Position numbers and translations under genes: made by a program. A stretch of 5,239 nucleotides of DNA from Parcubacteria group bacterium GW2011_GWA2_36_10 (GTDB taxonomy: Bacteria; Patescibacteriota; Patescibacteriia; UBA1558; GWA2-36-10), in assembly GCA_000991205.1 (NCBI GenBank), contig LBRC01000042.1:1-5239 (forward strand), read 5' to 3'. Below, one piece after another: positions 1-5,239 of this stretch. Position 1 is the first letter of the stretch. Each line of letters starts with the position of its first letter. The notes below the pieces were generated by a model. It saw nothing but the letters and a program-made list of their open reading frames with translations. It was not told the DNA's origin and made no database searches.

Positions 1-24
1 TTATTTGTATTTAAAGAATAACAT

Positions 25-54
25 AAAAGCAACTCGTTTTCAAGAGCTGCTTTT
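25..54 (-). terminator. Stem-loop terminator after the ATPase gene
   Basis: An 11-bp inverted repeat (AAAAGCAACTC at 25-35 and GAGCTGCTTTT at 44-54) encloses an 8-base loop, with A residues on one outer flank and T residues on the other. It starts 16 bases past the stop codon of the ATPase gene. The single imperfect position (32 with 47) is an A-C mismatch in a plus-strand RNA but a G-U wobble in a minus-strand RNA, so the hairpin is better formed in the transcript of the minus-strand genes. The U run read on the minus strand is four bases within the stem base, followed by a U-rich stretch, so it is a moderate rather than ideal intrinsic terminator. The plus-strand side is also followed by a T run (63-68), so bidirectional action is possible. 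Confidence 0.75.
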
Positions 55-70
55 GTCTAAAATTTTTTGA

Positions 71-2524
71 TTAAAAGCTAAAACGTCGATCAATTTCTGC
101 CTCTACACTTGCCCGGTCTTTGCCGTATTTTAGACTCGATAATTCTTTCAAAGCTTGGGCTAATTCAAAGTTACCTTTTTCCGGCATAATAGGATTAAAG
201 TTAAAAGCTGGCGCCGCGGTATTGTCAATCAATAATCTGATATAGCAAGTATATTTTGGCATATTGACTAAATCATATTCAGAAACCACTGGTGCCATTT
301 GTTTAGCGATAATCTCTGAATCTTCCACACCAATTCGATAAGAGATGATGGTGCCGACATTACCAAAGATAGCATCGCGTACACGAGTGTCATTATTTTT
401 TACTAACTGCGCTAAAAACTGATGAGCTAAAATAAGATCTAAACGATATTTTCTAGCTTCCGATAAAATAATTGCAATGCTATCAGTGATAAAGTTTTGA
501 AACTCATCAATATATAAATAAAAATCTTTACGTTCATTTTCTGGAATATTTACTCGACTCATGGCGGCAAATAATAATTTACCAATGACAATCATACCTA
601 ATAAACTACTATTTATTTCTCCGATTTTACCTTTGGATAAATTTAATAAAATTATTTTATTAGTATCCATGGCTTCCCGGAAATTAAAAGCACTTTTACT
701 TTGGGCAATAATCGGGCGAATCAAATCATTAGAAATAAAAGGTGTCAATTTACTAGTAATATAAGGTACCATATTAGCCAAGGCCGCTTCACCGCCAGCT
801 TTTTGTGCTTCTTTTTCCCAAAAATCTTTGACAAAACGATTTTTTACTGTAAGTAATTTTTGTTTTCTAAAAGCTTCGTCAGCCAAAACTTTTGGTATTT
901 CGAGTAGCGTTGCTCCAGCTTCTTTATCATCCATGATGAGTAACATGGCATTACGCATGTATTGCTCAAACATCGGGCCACCAGTGGCTTTCAAATCATA
1001 AAGCTTATCAAAGATGGCGATCATTTCGTTGATCACGAAAGTTTTTTGTTCATCAGTATCATACTCCAGCATGTTCATGCCCAGAGGCCTGCTAGAATTA
1101 GCCGGATCAAATAAAATCACATCTTCAGCTCTTTCTTTTGGTATGTGAGCTAAAATTGCTTCGATACTATCACCATGCGGATCTAAAACACAAAGACCCT
1201 TGCCGGCTTTGATATCCTGAATAATCAAACTTTCTTGTAAAACCGATTTACCTGTACCAGTCTGACCGATGATATACATATGTCGACGACGATCAGCGTC
1301 TTTGATACGTACTAGAGTTTCTGCGCCCCTAAAAGAGCTCTTACCGAGTATTAAGCCTTCAGCTGGCATATTTTGTGGAGGCGCGGCTTTGCTAGCCTCT
1401 AGCCAAGCGATATGTGGCGTTTCAGTCGTCGGTAGTGGTAAATGAATCATTGAGGTCATTTCTTCCGCATTTAATAAAATACGGAAAATTGGATTATAAT
1501 GACGATAAATAAAAGACTGCACGAGTTTATCTGGATTTTTTGGCATTGAAGCTTTAAAAACATTACCGAATTCATAGATATTATATTGAGCGTAACTATT
1601 CAAAATATCTGCTAAAATAGCCTTGGAACGCTCTGGACTCTGACTTGCACAAATCACCCTGACATTGACATCTAAACCCGGCTTAGAACTTTTTTCTTGT
1701 AACATTTTACCAGCCTCTTGCTCCATCGCTGAAGTCTGGTGTTTGTCTTTATCTACTAAAATACTTTTGTCAGCATCTTTTTTACTGGTAGACAAAATGT
1801 CTCCCAAAAAAGAAAAAAACTTAGCTAAAATTTTTAGAAAACTTGACTCCGCTGCTTCAGATATAGCTGATTTAAAAGTCATGCCTTTGGCCATGTTAGC
1901 TACTATCTTGTGAGCACGATTGTGCCAATTTTTTGGAGCAGAACGAAAAACATACTGCACCGAAGCTTGCTCATGCTCATTGAGCTTACTCAAGGCATTA
2001 GTAATACTTTCCAAAGGATCGTTATCAAAAATTTTATAAGTTTTGATTGGCAAAGCCACGTCACCCTGGATAGTCAAAGCTCCAGCTTTCACTACACTAT
2101 TGGCTTCAAAAATATTATAATCACTTATTTCTTCAAAATAAACCTTGGGATAAACAGTCTGTATTTGTTGGATAAAAAAACTTTTATATTTTGTCGGCAC
2201 AGCGGCATAAAAATTAATCTCTGTCGCACTGGCCACTATTTCTAAAGAAAAAACTTCACTCGCTTGTTTCCAGGTTTTTTCTGCTTTTAAGCCAGCTAAA
2301 GAATAAAAAAGATTTTCCACTTGGCCAAGGCTAGAAATGATAAAATCTTTAGTTAATTGCTCCCTTTCACTTTTGGTATAACGAGGAATTTTAATCAATA
2401 AAATATCTAAAGATAGGTCTTTATTGATTCTTTTACGATACCACGAGAACAAAAATAAAAATGTCAACAAACAAAAAACAACTAATATAATTACTAGTAA
2501 AATTGCTTGTATGCTGACAGTCAT
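71..2524 (-). CDS. Membrane-anchored TraG/VirB4-like type IV secretion/DNA-transfer ATPase
   Basis: This 817-residue protein has one N-terminal transmembrane helix (about residues 5-29) followed by a basic stop-transfer stretch, so the bulk lies in the cytoplasm. Residues about 40-370 form an alpha/beta region with two segments of similar strand-helix-strand look (about 92-132 and 285-327), separated by a charged, probably flexible linker (about 245-283). The motor follows: Walker A GQTGTGKS at 420-427, VLDPHGD at 446-452, a largely helical insertion at about 500-600, the Walker B-like YIDEFQN at 671-677, and ARKYRLDLILAHQF at 690-703. This order is that of the TraG/TrwB coupling-protein and HerA/VirB4 group, which form hexamers that move DNA or protein across membranes using ATP. 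The start is secure: an in-frame TAA lies two codons upstream, the TM helix follows at once, and the next Met is near residue 210. The gene is intact and follows the 161-residue gene by six bases. Its substrate and partners cannot be told from here. No relaxase, VirB6/TrbL-like or pilus gene is present in the window. Confidence 0.88.
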   Translation of the reverse strand: MTVSIQAILLVIILVVFCLLTFLFLFSWYRKRINKDLSLDILLIKIPRYTKSEREQLTKDFIISSLGQVENLFYSLAGLKAEKTWKQASEVFSLEIVASATEINFYAAVPTKYKSFFIQQIQTVYPKVYFEEISDYNIFEANSVVKAGALTIQGDVALPIKTYKIFDNDPLESITNALSKLNEHEQASVQYVFRSAPKNWHNRAHKIVANMAKGMTFKSAISEAAESSFLKILAKFFSFLGDILSTSKKDADKSILVDKDKHQTSAMEQEAGKMLQEKSSKPGLDVNVRVICASQSPERSKAILADILNSYAQYNIYEFGNVFKASMPKNPDKLVQSFIYRHYNPIFRILLNAEEMTSMIHLPLPTTETPHIAWLEASKAAPPQNMPAEGLILGKSSFRGAETLVRIKDADRRRHMYIIGQTGTGKSVLQESLIIQDIKAGKGLCVLDPHGDSIEAILAHIPKERAEDVILFDPANSSRPLGMNMLEYDTDEQKTFVINEMIAIFDKLYDLKATGGPMFEQYMRNAMLLIMDDKEAGATLLEIPKVLADEAFRKQKLLTVKNRFVKDFWEKEAQKAGGEAALANMVPYITSKLTPFISNDLIRPIIAQSKSAFNFREAMDTNKIILLNLSKGKIGEINSSLLGMIVIGKLLFAAMSRVNIPENERKDFYLYIDEFQNFITDSIAIILSEARKYRLDLILAHQFLAQLVKNNDTRVRDAIFGNVGTIISYRIGVEDSEIIAKQMAPVVSEYDLVNMPKYTCYIRLLIDNTAAPAFNFNPIMPEKGNFELAQALKELSSLKYGKDRASVEAEIDRRFSF

Positions 2525-2530
2525 AAATTA

Positions 2531-3016
2531 TTAGGTATTTTTGTTTTTAGTTAAAGCAAAAATCTCATCCGCCTTAATTTTTGCTTCTTGTTCTAAAAAA
2601 TATTTATTTACTTGTGGAATGATACGTAGCCACTCCACTATTAAGCTCAAAATCTTTTTTAATTTTGCTTTACCAGTTTTTAAAAGCTCGGTGATTTTTT
2701 TAGCAGTCTCTTCGCCGGCTTGTTTAAACTTAATCTGCGTAGCACTATCCAAAGACAAAAAGACTTTTTCCATGTCTTTAGACAAGATTTCTTCTACTTT
2801 TTTAAGCTCCCAACCTTCTTCTACCACTGGCGCTGTCGGCTGACTGGCGATATTAGCCAAAACTGCGGCTGCTTGATTTTGCTCATTGATTTTTTCCGTC
2901 ACCGTTTCTGAAATCCGCTCTAAAGCAGCGCCAGCATCTTTTTGTTCGATACTTAAATTAGCCTGTTGTTCGGGCACATGACTTTGCTCAATGATTAATT
3001 TTTCGTCTATTGCCAT
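2531..3016 (-). CDS. Conserved-looking hypothetical charged protein, probable partner of the ATPase
   Basis: This is a 161-residue soluble protein with no signal peptide or transmembrane segment, and I do not recognise a named family. The N-terminal half (1-70) is rich in Glu, Gln and Ala and is probably disordered or coiled-coil. The C-terminal half (about 75-155) is strongly helical and amphipathic. It contains a Lys-rich helix (FKQAGEETAKKI, 97-108) and a Trp-bearing segment (IVEWLRIIPQVNKYFLEQEA, 126-145). From memory, similar C-terminal segments recur in small hypothetical proteins of Candidate Phyla Radiation genomes; this was not checked. The start is well fixed: an in-frame TGA at 3065-3067 lies 17 codons upstream, with no ATG, GTG or TTG codon between. 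The gene ends in a tandem TAATAA and the ATPase gene starts one codon later in the same frame, so co-transcription and translational coupling are likely. An adaptor or regulatory role toward the ATPase is inference from position only. Confidence 0.8.
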   Translation of the reverse strand: MAIDEKLIIEQSHVPEQQANLSIEQKDAGAALERISETVTEKINEQNQAAAVLANIASQPTAPVVEEGWELKKVEEILSKDMEKVFLSLDSATQIKFKQAGEETAKKITELLKTGKAKLKKILSLIVEWLRIIPQVNKYFLEQEAKIKADEIFALTKNKNT

Positions 3017-3038
3017 AAAATCGGTTTTGAATTTTATT

Positions 3039-3057
3039 ACTCCGCCAGCGGCGGAGT
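3039..3057. repeat. GC-rich perfect palindromic hairpin in the intergenic gap
   Basis: Perfect 8-bp arms ACTCCGCC (3039-3046) and GGCGGAGT (3050-3057) flank a 3-base loop. Two further pairs form outside one mismatch (3036-3037 with 3059-3060). Fourteen of the 19 bases are G or C, in sharp contrast with the AT-rich surroundings. It lies between the stop of the PH-like gene and the start of the 161-residue gene. Neither strand has a T run directly after the stem, so it is not a standard intrinsic terminator. It may be a dispersed palindromic (REP-like) element, an RNA-processing or stability hairpin between two genes, or a weak attenuator. Confidence 0.7.
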
Positions 3058-3077
3058 CATTAAATCAATCAGCTTTA

Positions 3078-3515
3078 TTATAACAAGTTTCTAAGTTTTT
3101 GTAAAAAAATATTTCTATTTTTTAAATTAGTTAAATAAATCTTTTTTTCTCCGATTATTAAACATAGATTAAAAATAGCATGTTTATAGGCTTGATCAAT
3201 ATCTTCTAAAAATATTTCATGAGCTATCTTATATTCTTTATGTTGCCAAACTAAAAAAATAATACGCTGGTTAGTCAGTAAATAACAATCTTCACTGTGT
3301 AAAATAAGCTGACTAATGAGTAACAATAAAAACAAAATAAGACTAAGCCATAAAGCTAGTCCTTGTCTATTTGAAGATGTCAGTGGATATAGTAAAAAAA
3401 ATGCTAAAGGCAAAAAAATAAATACCAATAAATAAAGCAAGGCTCTTTTTTGACGTTTTTTGGCCAAATAACGCAAAATTTCATTTTTACCTAAAAATTT
3501 GCTAAAATTATACAT
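3078..3515 (-). CDS. Small membrane protein with two TM helices and a bacterial PH-like tail
   Basis: This 145-residue protein has a basic cytoplasmic N-terminus (residues 1-24, with KKRQKR at 19-24), two hydrophobic helices (about 25-44 and 52-72) joined by a short loop, and a cytoplasmic tail (73-145). The tail reads as a bacterial PH-like (DUF304/bPH2-type) fold: CYLLTNQRIIFL at 77-88 is the typical 'Y-x-L-T-(N/D)-x-R-(I/V)-I' opening strand, and the FLEDIDQAYK segment at 102-111 matches the usual 'I-x-L-x-D-I' element. Strand-like KKIYLTNL and a final helix follow. The family is common, its function is mostly unknown, and it is thought to sit at the inner membrane. No other ATG lies upstream in frame in the gap. 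No Shine-Dalgarno is visible. It follows lepA on the same strand after 89 bases and could be transcribed with it. The family call is by motif only. Confidence 0.75.
   Translation of the reverse strand: MYNFSKFLGKNEILRYLAKKRQKRALLYLLVFIFLPLAFFLLYPLTSSNRQGLALWLSLILFLLLLISQLILHSEDCYLLTNQRIIFLVWQHKEYKIAHEIFLEDIDQAYKHAIFNLCLIIGEKKIYLTNLKNRNIFLQKLRNLL
3500..3508 (+). promoter_or_regulatory. Possible extended -10 element for the small plus-strand ORF
   Basis: The sequence TGCTAAAAT is an extended -10 (TGn followed by TAAAAT, one mismatch from TATAAT at 3503-3508). Counting the usual 6-7 bases gives a transcription start at about 3515-3516, which is the ATG of the 30-codon ORF, so the message would be leaderless. 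No convincing -35 hexamer sits at 16-18 bp spacing, which extended -10 promoters can tolerate. Such short AT-rich matches arise easily by chance here. Confidence 0.3.
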
Positions 3516-3608
3516 ATGAAAAGAAAAACTAAAAAATTGATTTGGGTAATTTTTTCCAGTATTATGATCTTGTCTATGATCGGCTGGACTTTTGGTTCTG
3601 GCAATTAA
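3516..3608 (+). CDS. Candidate 30-residue single-helix membrane peptide
   Basis: This short ORF on the strand opposite all its neighbours encodes 30 residues. It has a strongly basic N-terminus (MKRKTKK, 1-7), a hydrophobic helix (LIWVIFSSIMILSMIGW, 8-24) and a short Gly/Ser/Asn tail, which is the layout of a small inner-membrane protein with its N-terminus in the cytoplasm. It occupies almost exactly the gap between lepA and the PH-like gene. Its ATG abuts the opposite ATG of the PH-like gene through the palindrome CATATG (3513-3518), and its TAA overlaps the lepA TAA by two bases. No Shine-Dalgarno precedes it; a possible extended -10 suggests a leaderless message. The fit between K/R-rich head and hydrophobic core is better than expected of a random AT-rich ORF, but no homolog was checked. 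The alternative is a chance ORF in a 5' untranslated region read the other way. Confidence 0.5.
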   Translation: MKRKTKKLIWVIFSSIMILSMIGWTFGSGN

Positions 3609-5239
3609 TCTTTTTTCAAAATAGCTAAATAAGCCTCTTGCGGAATAACAACACGACCGAAACTTACCATTCTTTTTTTACCTTTTTTCTGTTTTTCTAG
3701 GAGCTTACGTTTACGTGTGACGTCACCACCATAGAGCTTAGCCGTCACATCTTTACGCATGGCCGAGATTTTATCACCAGCAATTATTTTACCACCAACA
3801 GCTGCTTGTATTTTGATTGCAAACTGGGCTTTTGGCAAAACATTTTTCAATTTATTTACTATTCTTTTACCTACTAAATGTGCTTGATCACGATACACTA
3901 GACTTGTCAAAGCTTCGACTGGATTTTCCGCCACTAAAATATCCATTTTTACTAAATCACACTCATGATAGCCAGCTAAATCATAGCTTAGTGAAGCATA
4001 GCCAGAAGAAATACTTTTCATTTTGTCATAAAAATCCACTAAGACACTACTCAAAGGTATCTGATAACGCAAAATAACTCTATTTTCATCAAGATATTCA
4101 GTGTCTTTAGCCTGACCTTTGACTTCGATCACATAAGAAATTAAATCACCGATATATTTTTTTGGTGTCACTATTTCAATATTGACATAAGGCTCCTCCA
4201 CATAATCAATCAGAGTCGGATCCGGCATTTCTGAAGGTGTAGTCAAGATTTTTTGCTCACCATTTTTTAAATACAATTTATAAGCTACCGTTGGGGTCGT
4301 CACGATCAAATCAAGATTAAACTCTCGCTTTAATCTTTCTTGAAAAATTTCTAAATGTAATAAGCCTAAAAAACCACAGCGAAAACCAAAACCTAAGGCT
4401 TGTGAACTAGCCGGCTCATAAGCCAAGCTTGAGTCGCTAAGCTTTAATTTCATGATGGCGTCACGCAATTTCTGATATTCATTACCTTCAGCCGGAAAAA
4501 TACCAGCATAAACCATAGGTTTTACTTCTTTATAGCCAGGCAATGCTTTGGTATCAGTATTTTGTTTGACGATCGTGTCGCCTACTTGCGCTTTAGATAA
4601 ATTTTTTACACTAGTCACTAAATAGCCGATGCTACCATTATGTAATAATGTTGTGCTGACCCAATTTGGCTGAAAATAGCCAAGATCTAAAACTTCAGTA
4701 TTTTCACCGCTGGCTACAAACTTTACTTTATCACCTTTTTTCAAGTCACCACCAAAGACCCGGACATAAATCACTACTCCACGATATTCATCGTAAGTGG
4801 AATCAAAAACTAAAGCTTTCAAATCTTTTTCTGTATCTTTGGGACTTGGCACACGCTCGATGATTGCTTGCAAAACTGCTTCCACACCAGCACCGGTTTT
4901 AGCCGAGACAGCTAAAATCTCTTCTGGTTTACAGCCTAACAAATTCACAATTTCTTGGGTCACTGTCGGCACATCAGCCGCTGGTAAATCGATTTTATTT
5001 ATAACCGGAATAATAGTTAAATTTTGCTCTAAAGCTAAATATAAATTAGCCAAAGTTTGTGCTTCGATACCTTGCGTAGCGTCAACTAATAAGACCGCTC
5101 CCTCGACAGCTGCTAGTGAGCGAGAAACTTCATAAGTAAAATCCACGTGTCCCGGTGTGTCGATCAAGTTTAATTCATGTCCTTGCCATTGCATACGAGC
5201 TGGCTGTAATTTGATCGTAATACCACGCTCTCTTTCTAG
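3605..5239 (-). CDS. lepA: Elongation factor 4 (LepA), 5' end outside the window
   Basis: This is the translational GTPase EF4, which binds the ribosome and acts on stalled or mis-translocated elongation or on 30S biogenesis. The visible part is 544 residues. It runs 15 codons past the internal ATG at 5194 to the window edge, opening with LERERGITIK, the switch I (G2) region. By comparison with the E. coli protein about 45 residues, including the P-loop, lie beyond the edge; the ATG at 5194 is therefore an internal Met and not the start. In visible numbering: DTPGH (G3, with the catalytic-type His) at 27-31, NKID (G4) at 81-84, SAKTG (G5) at 112-116; beta-barrel domain II at about 130-225; domain III with GFGFRCGFLGLLH at 283-295; an EF-G V-like domain at about 345-425; then the LepA-specific C-terminal domain with KLYGGDVTRKRKLL at 501-514 and a Lys-rich end. 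No motif is missing and the reading frame is intact. No hairpin terminator follows the stop. Confidence 0.97.
   Translation of the reverse strand, partial: LERERGITIKLQPARMQWQGHELNLIDTPGHVDFTYEVSRSLAAVEGAVLLVDATQGIEAQTLANLYLALEQNLTIIPVINKIDLPAADVPTVTQEIVNLLGCKPEEILAVSAKTGAGVEAVLQAIIERVPSPKDTEKDLKALVFDSTYDEYRGVVIYVRVFGGDLKKGDKVKFVASGENTEVLDLGYFQPNWVSTTLLHNGSIGYLVTSVKNLSKAQVGDTIVKQNTDTKALPGYKEVKPMVYAGIFPAEGNEYQKLRDAIMKLKLSDSSLAYEPASSQALGFGFRCGFLGLLHLEIFQERLKREFNLDLIVTTPTVAYKLYLKNGEQKILTTPSEMPDPTLIDYVEEPYVNIEIVTPKKYIGDLISYVIEVKGQAKDTEYLDENRVILRYQIPLSSVLVDFYDKMKSISSGYASLSYDLAGYHECDLVKMDILVAENPVEALTSLVYRDQAHLVGKRIVNKLKNVLPKAQFAIKIQAAVGGKIIAGDKISAMRKDVTAKLYGGDVTRKRKLLEKQKKGKKRMVSFGRVVIPQEAYLAILKKD

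Noticed and set aside
1..24. A seven-codon minus-strand reading frame (ATG to TAA) directly after the terminator stem
   Set aside because: It is too short to support, has no initiation signal, and its codons overlap the U-rich tail of the terminator.
1910..2245. A 111-codon plus-strand ORF inside the ATPase gene
   Set aside because: It is an antisense shadow of a coding region with clear motifs on the minus strand; its translation has no domain-like pattern and the composition follows the opposite-strand codons.
3039..3057. The GC-rich hairpin as an intrinsic terminator for the PH-like gene
   Set aside because: On the minus strand it is followed by AATAAAATTC and not a T run; on the plus strand by CATTAAATC. 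It may still affect transcription in other ways.
3561..3580. Two copies of TATGATC eleven bases apart in the lepA to PH-like gap
   Set aside because: A seven-base direct repeat inside the candidate small ORF, explained by its repeated Met-Ile codons and common by chance in AT-rich sequence.
4797..5135. A 112-codon plus-strand ORF opposite lepA
   Set aside because: It lies entirely across the highly conserved LepA G domain, so its openness is explained by the codons of lepA on the other strand.
5192..5194. The ATG at 5194 as the start of lepA
   Set aside because: The frame stays open to the window edge and the 15 upstream codons encode the invariant LepA switch I region (ERERGITIK), so this Met is internal.
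1..5239. CRISPR array, tRNA or rRNA gene, insertion sequence or riboswitch
   Set aside because: No regularly spaced repeats, cloverleaf, transposase motifs, terminal inverted repeats or structured leader were seen; nearly all the window is covered by four intact-looking protein genes.

Overview
The window reads as compact, AT-rich bacterial chromosome. It most resembles a member of the Candidate Phyla Radiation (Patescibacteria). That placement is an inference from the gene set: a single-TM TraG/VirB4-like ATPase beside a small charged hypothetical protein, a small two-helix PH-like membrane protein, and a LepA of ordinary bacterial type, all packed with very little spacer. No marker gene in the window settles the phylum. 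All five stop codons I could place are TAA and Trp is written TGG, so nothing suggests a recoded UGA.

Layout, right to left along the minus strand, which carries the four main genes: (1) lepA, the ribosomal GTPase EF4, is cut at its 5' end by the window edge (3605-5239). (2) An 89-bp gap follows, holding a 30-codon ORF on the opposite strand (3516-3608) that encodes a basic, single-helix membrane peptide. (3) A 145-residue membrane protein with two helices and a PH-like tail lies at 3078-3515. (4) A 61-bp gap carries a GC-rich perfect hairpin (3039-3057). (5) A 161-residue soluble charged hypothetical lies at 2531-3016. (6) Six bases later and in the same reading frame comes an 817-residue membrane-anchored, hexameric-type motor ATPase (71-2524). 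(7) A stem-loop terminator (25-54) closes the transcription unit.

The 161-residue protein and the ATPase are almost certainly co-transcribed and probably work together. The ATPase has the architecture of a DNA-pumping or coupling ATPase, but no other secretion or conjugation component lies in the window, so its substrate is unknown. LepA and the PH-like protein have no evident functional link to it and may simply share transcription. The most unusual element is the small plus-strand ORF. Its ATG is back to back with the ATG of the PH-like gene, through a shared CATATG, and its stop overlaps the lepA stop. No gene-free stretch exceeds 100 bases.
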